From contig NZ_CP035490.1 of NCBI RefSeq assembly GCF_004135205.1, forward strand, positions 1,178,001 through 1,242,000: a DNA stretch of 64,000 bases, written 5' to 3'. Below, piece after piece: positions 24,270-33,937 of the stretch. Position 1 is the first letter of the stretch; each line of letters begins with the position of its first letter. The DNA is from Hahella sp. KA22 (GTDB taxonomy: Bacteria > Pseudomonadota > Gammaproteobacteria > Pseudomonadales > Oleiphilaceae). The position numbers and the translations under genes are program-made. The notes under the pieces were generated by a model. It ran no database searches. It saw only the letters and a list, made by a program, of their open reading frames with translations, and was not told the origin of the DNA.

Positions 24270-25313
24270 TTAGTCGGTGATTTCCTTCCATTTCAGGCAC
24301 GAGACCTGATGGTCCGCGCCGGTATGTTCAAGCACCGGGATCTTCTCCGCGCAGCGGCTTTCTGCGTAGTTGCAGCGTGTGCGGAAGACGCAGCCGCTGG
24401 GCGGATTGATCGGCGAAGGCAGGTCGCCCTTCAAAACGATCTGTTCTTTCTGGCGCTCGATATCCGGGTCAGGAATCGGCACGGCGGAAATCAGGGCTTT
24501 GGTGTAGGGATGCTTGGGCTCTCGATAAATGGAATCTTTGTCCGCCAGCTCCATCACTTTGCCCAGATACAACACCATCACCCGATGGCTCACGTGGCGC
24601 ACCACCGACAGATCGTGGCTGATAAACAGCAGCGACATGCCGAATTCTTTTTGCAGTTCCGTCAGCAGGTTAATGATTTGCGCCTGGATAGAGACGTCCA
24701 GCGCCGAAACCGGCTCGTCGCAGACAATCAGCTTGGGTTGCAGAATCATCGCCCGCGCAATGCCGATACGCTGACATTGTCCGCCGGAGAACTCGTGCGG
24801 ATAGCGGTTGATCATCTGCGGCAGCAGACCTACTTTGTCCATCATGGCTTTGACTTTGTCGCGACGCTGCTGCTTGCTGAGTTCTGGATAGAACGTCATC
24901 AGCGGCTCAGCGATGATATCGCCGATAGTGCGGCGCGGGTTAAGGCTGGCCAGTGGGTCCTGGAAGATAATCTGCATGGACTTGCGGTGAGGACGCATGG
25001 TTTTGCTGTCCAGTCCCGCGATGTCCTGTCCCAGCCAGACGACCTTGCCGTCCGTGGGCGAAATTAACTGCAATACGGCCCGCCCCAGAGTGGACTTACC
25101 GCAGCCGGATTCGCCCACGATGCCCAGTGTTTCCCCTTCGCGCACTTCAAAGGATACCCCGTCGACGGCTTTTACAAAGCGGTCGTTTTTCTTGAAAAAG
25201 CCGTCACTGCCGAGAGGGAAGTGCACTTTCAGATCGTTGACGGTCAGTATGGTCTTGCCTGTGGGAATGGCGCTATTTCCCGCGCTTTGTTCAATTGCGT
25301 TGGCTTGGGTCAT
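24270..25313 (-). CDS. oppF: oligopeptide ABC transporter ATP-binding protein OppF
   Basis: The product is 347 residues. Walker A is GESGCGKST, the signature is [17 protein letters not shown], and Walker B is [12 protein letters not shown]. The C-terminal extension has the Cys-rich peptide-transporter motif ([18 protein letters not shown] ... CL) that holds an iron-sulfur cluster in some DppD/OppD-type proteins. Lying at the cytoplasmic face, it powers peptide uptake together with OppD. It overlaps oppD by four bases and is the last gene of the oppABCDF operon, which reads leftward. Confidence 0.92.
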   Translation of the reverse strand: MTQANAIEQSAGNSAIPTGKTILTVNDLKVHFPLGSDGFFKKNDRFVKAVDGVSFEVREGETLGIVGESGCGKSTLGRAVLQLISPTDGKVVWLGQDIAGLDSKTMRPHRKSMQIIFQDPLASLNPRRTIGDIIAEPLMTFYPELSKQQRRDKVKAMMDKVGLLPQMINRYPHEFSGGQCQRIGIARAMILQPKLIVCDEPVSALDVSIQAQIINLLTELQKEFGMSLLFISHDLSVVRHVSHRVMVLYLGKVMELADKDSIYREPKHPYTKALISAVPIPDPDIERQKEQIVLKGDLPSPINPPSGCVFRTRCNYAESRCAEKIPVLEHTGADHQVSCLKWKEITD

Positions 25314-26278
25314 GAATGAGTCTCCAGAAGGCAGGCGCTCAAGCGATTCTCGCCGACTTTACGCAACGGCGGATCATCCAGCTTGCAGCGGTCTTGGGCG
25401 TACGGACAGCGGGGATGAAAAGAACATCCCTGAGGCAGATTTTGCAGGTTGGGCGGCTGCCCGGGAATCGCCTGCAAAGAGCTGTGTCCGGCGCCGTCCA
25501 GACGCGGCATGGAGGCCAGCAGTCCCATGGTGTACGGGTGCTTGGGATTGTAGAAAATCTCCCGTACGGTGCCTGACTCCACAATCCGACCGCCATACAT
25601 CACCAGCACGCGATCGCAAAGCCCCGCCACGACGCCCAGATCGTGCGTGATCATGATGATCGCGGTATTCATTTCTCGCTTCAGCTCCGCCATGAGCTTG
25701 AGAATCTGCGCCTGGATAGTCACGTCCAAAGCTGTGGTGGGCTCGTCGGCGATCAGCAGGTCCGGCTGACACAGCAGGGCCATGGCGATCATCACACGCT
25801 GACGCATGCCGCCGGAGAACTCATGGGGATACATATCGAAGCGCTTGGCGGGTTCGGGAATACCGACTTTGCTGAGCATTTCGATACAAGTGGCCCGCGC
25901 CTCCTGCATAGAAACGCCTGTGTGCTCCACCAGTACTTCCGTCAATTGTTTGGAAACTTTAAGGAACGGATTCAGTGACGTCATTGGGTCCTGAAAAATC
26001 AGCGACATATCGCTGCCGCGCACTTTATTCAGCTTTTCTTTAGACAGGCCGAGAATTTCCTCTCCCTTGAAAAGCACGCTGCCGGTGGACTTACCGTTGT
26101 CCGCCAGCAGTCCCATGATTGACATGAACACCTGGGTTTTGCCTGAACCGGATTCTCCCACGATGCCCAGACTTTCCCCGGGAAACAACTGAAAGCTCAC
26201 GTCGTTAACCGCATTCACCTTCCCATCGGGGGTGTTGAATTTGGTTTCCAGGTGGCTTACTTCCAATAAGGGTTGCAT
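25310..26278 (-). CDS. oppD: oligopeptide ABC transporter ATP-binding protein OppD
   Basis: The product is 322 residues. Walker A is GESGSGKTQ, the signature is [17 protein letters not shown], Walker B is [12 protein letters not shown], and [12 protein letters not shown] is the His switch. The C-terminal Cys-rich motif ([16 protein letters not shown]) is present. It is the second ATPase of the heterodimer that drives OppBC. The ATG lies 17 bases after oppC. Confidence 0.92.
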   Translation of the reverse strand: MQPLLEVSHLETKFNTPDGKVNAVNDVSFQLFPGESLGIVGESGSGKTQVFMSIMGLLADNGKSTGSVLFKGEEILGLSKEKLNKVRGSDMSLIFQDPMTSLNPFLKVSKQLTEVLVEHTGVSMQEARATCIEMLSKVGIPEPAKRFDMYPHEFSGGMRQRVMIAMALLCQPDLLIADEPTTALDVTIQAQILKLMAELKREMNTAIIMITHDLGVVAGLCDRVLVMYGGRIVESGTVREIFYNPKHPYTMGLLASMPRLDGAGHSSLQAIPGQPPNLQNLPQGCSFHPRCPYAQDRCKLDDPPLRKVGENRLSACLLETHS

Positions 26279-26295
26279 GATGAAAATCTCCGCCG

Positions 26296-27225
26296 TTATC
26301 TGTCTTTGGGATCGAGCGCGTCACGCAGCCCGTCGCCGATGAAGTTGAAGCAAAACAGGGTGGTGGCCAGGAAAATAGCCGGGTAAATCAGCATCCAGGG
26401 AGCCATTTCCATCAGCTTGGCGCCTTCGGAAATCAGCACGCCCCAGCTGGTCAGCGGCTCCTGCACCCCTAAGCCCAGGAACGACAGGAAACTCTCGGTC
26501 AGAATGACCTGGGGCACTGTCAGAGTGACGTAGACAATCACCGGACCCAGAACATTCGGAATGATGTGACGGAAGATAATTTTCAGGTTACTGACGCCGC
26601 CTGCGTGCGCCGCTTCGACGTATTCCTTGCGCTTGATGGATAGCGTCTGACCGCGCACGATACGCGCCATGGTCAGCCACTCCACCGCCCCCAGGGCGAC
26701 GAAGATAAGGAATATGTTGCGGCCGAACACCACCATCAACAGGATGACGAAGAACATGAATGGCAGGGAGTACATGATGTCGACGAAGCGCATCATAAAG
26801 TTGTCCACCTTGCCGCCGAAGTAGCCGGAAATAGCGCCATAGGTGACACCGATAATCAGACTCACGCCGGTGGCGAGAATACCTACCATCAAAGACACGC
26901 GAGCGCCGTAGAGAACGCGGATAAACAGGTCGCGCCCGCTGCTGTCGGTGCCGAACCAGTGTGCGTTGGCGTAATCCGGAGCGGCCTGAATGCGGTCCCA
27001 ATAGATTTCATCCAGTGGGTGCGGGCTCAGGAAAGGAGCGAAAATGGCCATGAGCGCGATGATGGCGAGAATCGCCATGGACACCACCGCCGCCTTGTTC
27101 TGGAACAAACGGCGTCTGGCGTCCTGCCACAAACTGCGCCCTTCGATGGAGTTTTCCGCATCGGGCATCATGGCGGCGAGCTTACTTTTTTGACTGTACA
27201 TTGCTTGATCCTGGGATTGATTCAT
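26296..27225 (-). CDS. oppC: oligopeptide ABC transporter permease OppC
   Basis: The product is 309 residues. A polar N-terminus of about 40 residues leads into the first membrane helix (VSMAILAIIALMAIFAPF). The typical GTDSSGRDLFIRVLYGARVSL segment and the EAA loop (EAAHAGGVSNLKIIFRHIIPN) follow. Six inner-membrane helices form half of the peptide channel with OppB. It lies 12 bases after oppB. Confidence 0.92.
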   Translation of the reverse strand: MNQSQDQAMYSQKSKLAAMMPDAENSIEGRSLWQDARRRLFQNKAAVVSMAILAIIALMAIFAPFLSPHPLDEIYWDRIQAAPDYANAHWFGTDSSGRDLFIRVLYGARVSLMVGILATGVSLIIGVTYGAISGYFGGKVDNFMMRFVDIMYSLPFMFFVILLMVVFGRNIFLIFVALGAVEWLTMARIVRGQTLSIKRKEYVEAAHAGGVSNLKIIFRHIIPNVLGPVIVYVTLTVPQVILTESFLSFLGLGVQEPLTSWGVLISEGAKLMEMAPWMLIYPAIFLATTLFCFNFIGDGLRDALDPKDR

Positions 27226-27237
27226 CTGCGCCTCCCA

Positions 27238-28164
27238 TCAGTCGTGAAGACGGACTTTAGGGTCGAGCAGGCCGTACAGCATGTCGACGATGAGGTTCAG
27301 AACGATAATGAGCACGCCGTAGAAAATGACGGTTCCCATTACCAGGGGATAGTCCCGGTTGAGAGCGCCTTGGATGAAGTAACGACCGATGCCGGGAATA
27401 TCGAAAATCGTTTCGATGACGACAGAGCCGGTGATGACGGCGGCGGTGGCGGGACCAAGGTAAGAAACTACTGGCAGCATGGCGCCTTTCAGGGCATGAC
27501 GCAGCAGCACCAGACGCTCGCGCAGACCTTTGGCGCGTGCGGTGCGAATATAGTTGGAATGCAGGACTTCAATCATGCTGCCGCGGGTCAGTCGCGCGAT
27601 ATAGGCGATCTGCGGCAACGCCAGGGCGAGTACTGGTAGTACTTTGTATTGGAATGAGCCGTCACCCCAGCCCGCTACGGGCAACCAGGACAGATAAACA
27701 CCGAAAATCAGGGTAAGCACCGGCGCCATGACGAAGTTGGGGATGGCGATGCCGGTCATGGCCATGGTCATCACGGAGTAATCGGCTGCGCTGTTTTTGC
27801 GCAAGGCGGCCATCGCTCCAAATAAGGTGCCGAATATGACTGCGAGGAAAATCGCCATACCGCCTATCTGTAAGCTTGCTGGGAAACCTCCCATGAGCAG
27901 GTCGGTGACGCTGAAGTCGCGGAATTTGTATGACGGCCCGAAATCGCCCACCAGGATCTTGCCGAGGTAGATGAAATATTGCTCCACCAGGGGCTTGTCC
28001 ATGTCGTAGGCTTTCATAATGTTCGCTTCGATTTCCGGAGGCAGCGAACGTTCTTTATCCCAGGGACCGCCGGGTGCGATCCGCATCATGAAAAAAGCGA
28101 TAGTAATAACGATGAGCAGGGTTGGAATAGACGCCAACACCCGCCGAATGAAATAGTTCAACAT
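27238..28164 (-). CDS. oppB: oligopeptide ABC transporter permease OppB
   Basis: The product is 308 residues with six membrane helices. It begins MLNYFIRRVLASIPTLLIV, has a periplasmic loop with APGGPW, and ends with the EAA loop (RTARAKGLRERLVLLRHALK) and DPKVRLHD. It forms the channel with OppC. It is separated from oppA by 67 bases that contain a strong stem-loop, the usual arrangement that lets the binding protein be made in excess. Confidence 0.92.
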   Translation of the reverse strand: MLNYFIRRVLASIPTLLIVITIAFFMMRIAPGGPWDKERSLPPEIEANIMKAYDMDKPLVEQYFIYLGKILVGDFGPSYKFRDFSVTDLLMGGFPASLQIGGMAIFLAVIFGTLFGAMAALRKNSAADYSVMTMAMTGIAIPNFVMAPVLTLIFGVYLSWLPVAGWGDGSFQYKVLPVLALALPQIAYIARLTRGSMIEVLHSNYIRTARAKGLRERLVLLRHALKGAMLPVVSYLGPATAAVITGSVVIETIFDIPGIGRYFIQGALNRDYPLVMGTVIFYGVLIIVLNLIVDMLYGLLDPKVRLHD

Positions 28165-28187
28165 AACGGTTACGCAGAATAGGCTGA

Positions 28188-28216
28188 GCGGAGGCCGCCC
28201 ATAAGGGCGCCTCCGC
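28188..28216 (-). terminator. intercistronic stem-loop between oppA and oppB
   Basis: GCGGAGGC and GCCTCCGC arms continue into GCCC/GGGC around a four-base loop, with one bulged base. There is no U-run after it on the transcribed (minus) strand. It is therefore more likely a processing or stability hairpin that keeps oppA mRNA abundant, or partial attenuation, than a full terminator. Confidence 0.6.
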
Positions 28217-28231
28217 GAAAAGGTTTAGCGA

Positions 28232-29824
28232 TTAATTCTCGATACTTAACCAGCGAGTGCGGTGGGTATCGTTGATAGCGTCTTTCCAGCCTTTGATCTT
28301 GGTGGAGACCAGGTTTTTGGACACGTAGTAGTAGATAGGAATGATGGGAGCGTCTTCCATGGCGATAGCTTCCGCTTTGCCCATGATCTGCGCGCGTTTC
28401 TTCAGGTCAGACTCAAGGTAAGCCTCTTCCATCAGCTTATCGTAGTCAGGATTGTCGTAGTTACCGTAGTTCAACGATTTGGAAGTACTTTCCAGCAGGA
28501 ACAGGAAGTTCTGCGGATCGTTGTAGTCAGCCACCCAGCCAGCGCGAGCGACTTCGAAGTTGCCTTGCTTCAGTTCAGCGTAGTGAACTTTAACTTCGCT
28601 GTTGAACAGTTCAGTTTCAACACCGATCTTCTTCCACATTTGCGCAACCGCGATAGCGATACGCTTGTGGTTGTCGTCAGTGTTGTAGCGCAATTGCACT
28701 TTCAAATGCTTGTCGTCGCCGTAACCCGCTTCTTTCATCAGCTCTTTGGCTTTAGTGATGCGGTCAGCCATCGGCATGCTTTTCCAGGTGACGTAAGAAG
28801 GCTCTTTGTAGTTGCTGGTGCCGGGGGGAACCATGCTGTAAGCAGGCAGCTCGCCGGTTTTCAGCACCTTGTCCATGATGATTTCACGGTCGATGGCCAT
28901 GGACAGAGCCTGACGGATGCGCTTGTCGGTGAATGGCGCGCGCTTGGTGTTGATCGGATAGTAGTAAGTGCCGAGGTAAGGAGCGATTTTGGTCTCCTCA
29001 GGCATGTTTTGACGCAGCCAGTCGATCTGGCCGGAAGGGAACTTGTAGATGCAGTCGATTTCGCCGGCGCGCATACGCTTGATCAGCGCCGCAGCGTCTT
29101 CCTGTGGGTAGAAGATAACGTTGTCGATTTTGACGTTAGCCGCGTCCCAGAACAGTTCGTTCTTGGTCACTTTGACGTGGGTGTTAGGCAGCCATTCCAC
29201 CAGCTTGTAGGGGCCGTTGGTGGCGATATGTTCTTTCTTGGTCCAGTCCTTACCGTATTTCTCAACGATATGCTTGGGCACAGGGAAAGCGGTGTAGTGG
29301 GTCAGCATGCTGATCAGGAAAGGCGCAGGCCCTTTCAGCGTGATTTCCAGAGTTTTGTCGTCCAGTGCGTGTACGCCCAGATCTTCCGGCTTGGCTTTGC
29401 CAGTGTTCAGCTCTTCGCCGTTTTTGATGATATACAGCAGTGAAGCGTATTCCGCTGCGGTTTCCGGCAACAGGATACGGCGCATAGCGTACTCGAAATC
29501 CTGCGCGGTGACGGGCTGGCCGTCGCTCCACTTGTGATCGCGAATTTTGAATGTGTAAACCAGTCCGTCGTCGCTAACGGTCCAGCTCTCTGCGGCGCCG
29601 GGGATGGCGTTGCCTTCAGGGTCTTCGGTCGTCAGGCCCATAAAAAGATCCCCAGCGATGCGGTTCTCCCAGTCACCGCTGAGGAAATGAGGGTCCAGTG
29701 ACGCCGGCTCACCCTGGTTGCCGATTCTTAGTGTTGTGTCAGCTTGGGCGATGGGCGCTCCCAGCAGAGAAAGTGTCAGCGTTAAGGCGGAAAATATTTT
29801 CCCTGTGCGAGATTTAAAACTCAT
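28232..29824 (-). CDS. oppA: periplasmic oligopeptide-binding protein OppA
   Basis: The product is 530 residues. A signal peptide (1-28, ending AQA) precedes a family 5 binding fold: RIGNQGEPASLDPHF at the mature start, YTFKIRDHKWSDGQPVTAQDF, and the conserved TNGPYKLVEW. It ends YVSKNLVSTKIKGW..., as in OppA. It captures peptides for OppBCDF and is the first gene of the leftward operon. The tight ribosome site (GAGAGGAT) before the ATG fits high expression. Confidence 0.93.
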   Translation of the reverse strand: MSFKSRTGKIFSALTLTLSLLGAPIAQADTTLRIGNQGEPASLDPHFLSGDWENRIAGDLFMGLTTEDPEGNAIPGAAESWTVSDDGLVYTFKIRDHKWSDGQPVTAQDFEYAMRRILLPETAAEYASLLYIIKNGEELNTGKAKPEDLGVHALDDKTLEITLKGPAPFLISMLTHYTAFPVPKHIVEKYGKDWTKKEHIATNGPYKLVEWLPNTHVKVTKNELFWDAANVKIDNVIFYPQEDAAALIKRMRAGEIDCIYKFPSGQIDWLRQNMPEETKIAPYLGTYYYPINTKRAPFTDKRIRQALSMAIDREIIMDKVLKTGELPAYSMVPPGTSNYKEPSYVTWKSMPMADRITKAKELMKEAGYGDDKHLKVQLRYNTDDNHKRIAIAVAQMWKKIGVETELFNSEVKVHYAELKQGNFEVARAGWVADYNDPQNFLFLLESTSKSLNYGNYDNPDYDKLMEEAYLESDLKKRAQIMGKAEAIAMEDAPIIPIYYYVSKNLVSTKIKGWKDAINDTHRTRWLSIEN

Positions 29825-30253
29825 AAAATCCTCTCGTCTTAATGTTGATGTCCCAATGGTTTTATTGTTTTTTCCATAGCGGACTGGTTACGAGGCTGAC
29901 CCGTTTTCAGAGCGCAAGAGGCCTCTGTGATGGTACAGCATCAGTTTTAAGTTATTGTTTATTACGCATCATGCCAGTCATTGGACAACGAGTGTGGAGA
30001 GAGGCGCTAACTTGGTCAATCGAAATGCCGTATACCTATATGTACTTTTTGTATATCTACGTATTGATGTGGGGCGCCAGCCATGCTGGGCGTATCAAAA
30101 CGGGGCGAAAGAGGGGATATGGTCATAACGCTTAATTTAAGCTCCCTTCAAGGCGATAGTGTCCGGGGCGCCGACTACTGTTTTTTGTCCCCGGCGCAAT
30201 TTACACTTTGCGCGGTTTTTTTAAGACGAAAATGACGCTCAGGCCTGCTTTTT
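29825..30253. other. divergent intergenic region with tandem hairpins
   Basis: No gene is supported in these 429 bases between oppA (leftward) and the aminopropyltransferase-like gene (rightward). Near its right end are two overlapping plus-strand hairpins. The first is CCGGGG (30163-30168) with CCCCGG (30189-30194), enclosing a T6 run. The second is GCGCAA (30194-30199) with TTGCGC (30208-30213), followed by GGTTTTTTT (30214-30222). The second has the form of a rho-independent terminator, lies 31 bases before the next start codon and shares one base with the first, so a leader with attenuation is possible. Confidence 0.5.
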
Positions 30254-31003
30254 ATGGCGATTCCCGGTAGAGAAATATTTCGCACCTATGACGAATTCGG
30301 GTGCATTCAGGTGTTTGACGACGGCCAGAAGCGCTATCTGGGGTTCGGCTCGAACGATGAACAAAGCTGTCTGCTGAAAGACAATCCCTCTTTACTGGCG
30401 CACGGCTATACTCGCGCCATGCTGTTGTGCCTGTTGCTGCATGAGCCGAGACGCGCGGTCATGTTGGGCTTGGGCGGCGGCAGCCTGATCAACTGTCTCT
30501 ATCATCGGGTTCCTGACCTGCAGCTGCAGGCGGTGGAGTTGCGGGTGGAAGTGATGCGGGTGGCGCAGCGCTTTTTTCAGTTGCCGCGTGACGAGCGGGT
30601 GCAGGTTACCATTGCTGATTTCGCGTCTTACTTGGAGACGGCCCCGGCGCATTCCGCAGACTTGCTTCTGTGCGACGTATTCACCGGAGAGGGATTAGAC
30701 GGCCGGCTGCTGCAACCGGCTTTTCTTGAGCAGAGCGACCGTCTTTTGAGCGACGATGGCTGGCTGGTGATGAACTGCTGGGTGGATCATCGCCTGGAAA
30801 AAGTCATGCTGGCGGAGTTGGGACGGCGCTTTCGCAGCGTCTATCTATGCGCGACCCAGGAAGGCAACTGGATTATCCTGGCGGGCAAGCCCGCCGTGGC
30901 GTTTGCGGAAAAACAGCTGACCGCCGCAGCGAAAAAGTTGTCGCCGCAGTTAGGCTTCTCCCTGGCGCCCTTCGTCAAACGCATGACCCGTTATCAGGCC
31001 TAG
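30254..31003 (+). CDS. spermidine synthase-like (aminopropyltransferase fold) protein
   Basis: The product is 249 residues, with a methyltransferase-type fold. The cofactor motif is VMLGLGGGSLINCLY, followed by LQAVELRVEVMRVAQRFF, an acidic hairpin end, DLLLCDVFTGEGL and a late DDGWLVMNCW strand. This is the spermidine/spermine synthase superfamily. Many such bacterial proteins of about 250 residues lack the N-terminal beta domain and have uncharacterised reactions, so true spermidine synthesis is not assured. It is cytoplasmic. It is possibly controlled by the terminator-like leader just before it. Confidence 0.75.
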   Translation: MAIPGREIFRTYDEFGCIQVFDDGQKRYLGFGSNDEQSCLLKDNPSLLAHGYTRAMLLCLLLHEPRRAVMLGLGGGSLINCLYHRVPDLQLQAVELRVEVMRVAQRFFQLPRDERVQVTIADFASYLETAPAHSADLLLCDVFTGEGLDGRLLQPAFLEQSDRLLSDDGWLVMNCWVDHRLEKVMLAELGRRFRSVYLCATQEGNWIILAGKPAVAFAEKQLTAAAKKLSPQLGFSLAPFVKRMTRYQA

Positions 31004-31039
31004 GGAACCTCTGAAAAACGTTGGCGCCTCGGACGCTGA

Positions 31040-32422
31040 TTACTGCCGGGCGCTCCTCTCCAGCACAGCACAGACGTGGTCGACATCGTCCTGCGTGGTG
31101 CGCCAGTTGCTGAAGGCCGCTCGAATAGCGCTGCGTCCTCGCCATTGGCCTGGCGTCATGAAGACTTCGCCGGAGCCGTTGAGTCGCTGCAGAAAACCAG
31201 ATACGTCAGCGTCATCCATTCCCTGTGGGCGAAACACCACGACATTAAGTTTGGCCGGCTTGAGTAATTCGTAGTCGGGTGATTGCTGTAACCACTGCGC
31301 CAGTCGCTCCGCCTGCGTACAATTGTCTTCCACAATGCGCCGGACACCGGCTTTGCCATACGCCAGCAAGCTGATCCACAAGGGCAGGGCGCGGAAGCGG
31401 CGCGAGTTCTCGATCCCCAGATTCATAAACGACGGCGTGACGCTGTCTACCGCCAGATAAGGCGCGGGCACTTCCAGGCAGGACTGTAACAGCGCCAGAT
31501 GGCGACAGAAGAAGATGCCGCAATCGTAAGGCGTATTCAGCCATTTGTGCGCATCGGAGGTGATGGAGTCGGCGCGCTCCAGCCCCCTGGTCCAATCGCG
31601 ACGATCTTCCAATAAGCGCGAGAACAAGCCGAAAGCGCCATCCACATGCAGCCAGGCGCCATGTTGCTCACACAGATCGGCGATAGCTTCCAGGTCGTCA
31701 AAATCCGTGCCTGTTACCGTTCCGGCGCTGGCGAGTACGATTTTTCCCGCACAGTCGCTGTTCTCCAGCGCAATACGTAAGGCGTCCACATCCATAGCTT
31801 CACTGTCAGCAAGCCGCGCTACCTGAACCAGGCGCTTGCGCCCCAATCCGGCGATCGCCATACCTTTCAGGGCGCTGGCGTGGGGCGTGGCGGAAAACAC
31901 TTCCACCGCAACGTCTGATAACCCTTCAGCGGCGATATCCACGCCCTGTCTTTGGCCTGCAAACTGACGACCGCAGATAATCCCCAATAGATTGGAGGCC
32001 GTGGCGCCGGTGGTCAGGCAACCGGAAAAACTGTCCGGTAGATCGCAAAGGTCGAGCAGCCACTCAATGGTTTGAACTTCCAGGGCAGAGGCGATGGAGT
32101 CTCCCGGGGTGGACAGATTCTGATCCACCGCTGCGGCGATCCAGTCTCCCAGCAGCGCGGCTGGAGTCACTCCGCCGGTAACGAAGCCCCAATACCGGGG
32201 GCCGATAGCAGCGGCGAGATGAGGGCTGACCTCCTTGATGAAGCGCGCGACGGCGGCTTCCGCGCCTTCTCCAATCTCTGGCGCTGCTAATGCGGGGGGA
32301 GTGATGTCGGAGATCATGGCCGCTGGGCGATCATCGGCGGAACGGATGAAGTCCAGACACCATTGGCGGACGTCAGCGGTCAATCTGTCCAGATCGTGAA
32401 AGTCGTCGTGTAACTGTGTCAT
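31040..32422 (-). CDS. PLP-dependent group II amino acid decarboxylase
   Basis: The product is 460 residues. The PLP-binding Lys lies in TSDAHKWLNTPYDCG. Upstream are the TGGVTPAALLGDWI and TTGATASNLLG segments and the conserved WLHVDGAFG Asp. This is the aromatic-L-amino-acid / glutamate / diaminobutyrate decarboxylase family; the substrate cannot be assigned from sequence alone. It is cytoplasmic. It is divergent from a MocR-type regulator across 99 bases, and such pairs are usually regulator and target. The product would be an amine. Confidence 0.85.
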   Translation of the reverse strand: MTQLHDDFHDLDRLTADVRQWCLDFIRSADDRPAAMISDITPPALAAPEIGEGAEAAVARFIKEVSPHLAAAIGPRYWGFVTGGVTPAALLGDWIAAAVDQNLSTPGDSIASALEVQTIEWLLDLCDLPDSFSGCLTTGATASNLLGIICGRQFAGQRQGVDIAAEGLSDVAVEVFSATPHASALKGMAIAGLGRKRLVQVARLADSEAMDVDALRIALENSDCAGKIVLASAGTVTGTDFDDLEAIADLCEQHGAWLHVDGAFGLFSRLLEDRRDWTRGLERADSITSDAHKWLNTPYDCGIFFCRHLALLQSCLEVPAPYLAVDSVTPSFMNLGIENSRRFRALPLWISLLAYGKAGVRRIVEDNCTQAERLAQWLQQSPDYELLKPAKLNVVVFRPQGMDDADVSGFLQRLNGSGEVFMTPGQWRGRSAIRAAFSNWRTTQDDVDHVCAVLERSARQ

Positions 32423-32521
32423 GGCGGCGCTCCTGAGTATGGTTAGTGAATATGCATTGCATTATCGGAGCAGGAGTGAAAGCATAACAGTGACAATTAT
32501 ATTCTATAAAAAGAGTACAAT

Positions 32522-33934
32522 TTGCCTGCCTTATACCAGACCCTGGCGGAAAGCCTGATGCAAGATATCTATAGCGGTCGTCTGCAACCCGGGGAACGAT
32601 TGCCCTCGGTGCGGCGTTTCAGCCGTCAGCGTGAGGTCAGCCTGACGACGGCGCTACAGTGCTACCGCCAGTTGGAGGCGGAAGGCTTTGTCCAGGCGCG
32701 ACCGCAATCTGGTTTTTACGTGAGACATAAAGAGAAGCCCCCTGCGGGACCGGAGTTGCCGGTGTTCACCGGGCGCGCCGCGCGGGTCGCCAACATTGGG
32801 GCGATCGAAGAAGTGCAGGCTGTGTCCAGTCGTCGTGATTTCGCGCCTTTCGGCGTTTCCCTGTTAGCGCCTTCGCTGGTTCCATCCGACATGCTGCAGC
32901 GCAGCCTGATCCGTGCTTCCCGGCGCTTGGGCGAGCGTTTGTTTCATTACGGTCCAGCACAAGGCGATGCGGGGTTGCGGGAAGCGCTGGCGCGGCATTT
33001 CAAGGAGGATGGCATGGCGTTCTCGCCGGATGATCTGATGATCTGCAATGGCGGCATGGATGCGGTGAGTTTAGGGTTACAGCTGTGTACGCAACCCGGA
33101 GAAACGGTAGCGGTGCTCACCCCCTGTTTCAGTGGGCTATTGCAGGTGATAGAAAGCCTCGGACGCAAGGTGCTGGAGATTCCGTTGCATTATCGGGGCA
33201 TCTACCCGGAGCGTTTGCGTGCAGCGATGGCGCGGTCGGATGTGAAGGCCTGCCTGTTGAGCGCCAATAATCATAATCCGCTTGGGTTTACTCTGTCGGC
33301 GCAGGAGAAAAAGGACATCGCCGCCTGGGCGGCCGCGTACCAATGCCCGGTGATTGAAGATGATATTTTCGGAGAGTGCGGCTATGGCCGCCAGCGACCG
33401 CTGCCCATTAAATCCTGGGATGACGAAGGCTGGGTGTTTTGGTGCGGCTCCGTATCGAAAACGCTGACGCCGGCGTATCGCCTGGGGTGGTGCGCGCCGG
33501 GTAAATGGCGACAGGCTGCGCTGCAGCATCGCCGGGCGCTCACGATCAGCGTCAACCAGCCTTTGCAAGCGGCCCTGGCGGACTTCATGCACTGTGGCGA
33601 ATATCGCAGCCACTTGCGCAAGTTGCGGCTGAGTCTGGCGCAGCAGGTGGACGCCATGAGCCGGGCCGTATTGCAGTCTTTTCCTGCCGGCTCCACCGTC
33701 ACAGAACCGGAGGGCGGGTATGTGCTTTGGGTGACCCTGCCGCCACAATGCGACGGCTGGCGAGTGTTTCAACGGGCGGCGCAGGAAGGCCTGAGTATTT
33801 CTCCGGGGACGGTTTTTTCCATCACAGAACGCTATCGTCACTGCATCAGATTGAATGCGGGCTGGCCGTTTGATGAAAAGGCGCAGGCGGCGGTGAGCAG
33901 GCTGGGGGAAATCTGCCGGGAGGCCGTGACGTAG
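32522..33934 (+). CDS. MocR-type GntR/aminotransferase fusion regulator
   Basis: The product is 470 residues from TTG 32522. An in-frame stop at 32507-32509 rules out anything further upstream, and no ATG precedes the helix-turn-helix, so the rare start is nearly forced. Residues 1-70 are a GntR winged helix (GRLQPGERLPSVRRFSRQREVS). Residues about 105-465 are a class I aminotransferase fold with the PLP Lys in GSVSKTLTPAYRLGW and the Asp in PVIEDDIFGECGY. MocR proteins sense PLP or amino compounds. The divergent decarboxylase gene is the probable target. The promoter region between them is very AT-rich. Confidence 0.85.
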   Translation: MPALYQTLAESLMQDIYSGRLQPGERLPSVRRFSRQREVSLTTALQCYRQLEAEGFVQARPQSGFYVRHKEKPPAGPELPVFTGRAARVANIGAIEEVQAVSSRRDFAPFGVSLLAPSLVPSDMLQRSLIRASRRLGERLFHYGPAQGDAGLREALARHFKEDGMAFSPDDLMICNGGMDAVSLGLQLCTQPGETVAVLTPCFSGLLQVIESLGRKVLEIPLHYRGIYPERLRAAMARSDVKACLLSANNHNPLGFTLSAQEKKDIAAWAAAYQCPVIEDDIFGECGYGRQRPLPIKSWDDEGWVFWCGSVSKTLTPAYRLGWCAPGKWRQAALQHRRALTISVNQPLQAALADFMHCGEYRSHLRKLRLSLAQQVDAMSRAVLQSFPAGSTVTEPEGGYVLWVTLPPQCDGWRVFQRAAQEGLSISPGTVFSITERYRHCIRLNAGWPFDEKAQAAVSRLGEICREAVT

Positions 33935-33937
33935 CGG

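Noticed and set aside
24249-25067. Plus-strand frame of 272 codons opposite oppF
   Set aside because: Antisense shadow of the ABC ATPase gene, His/Gln-rich as expected from the reverse of conserved motifs.
28262-29443. Long plus-strand frame of 393 codons opposite oppA
   Set aside because: Antisense shadow of a clear OppA gene; residues show no family pattern.
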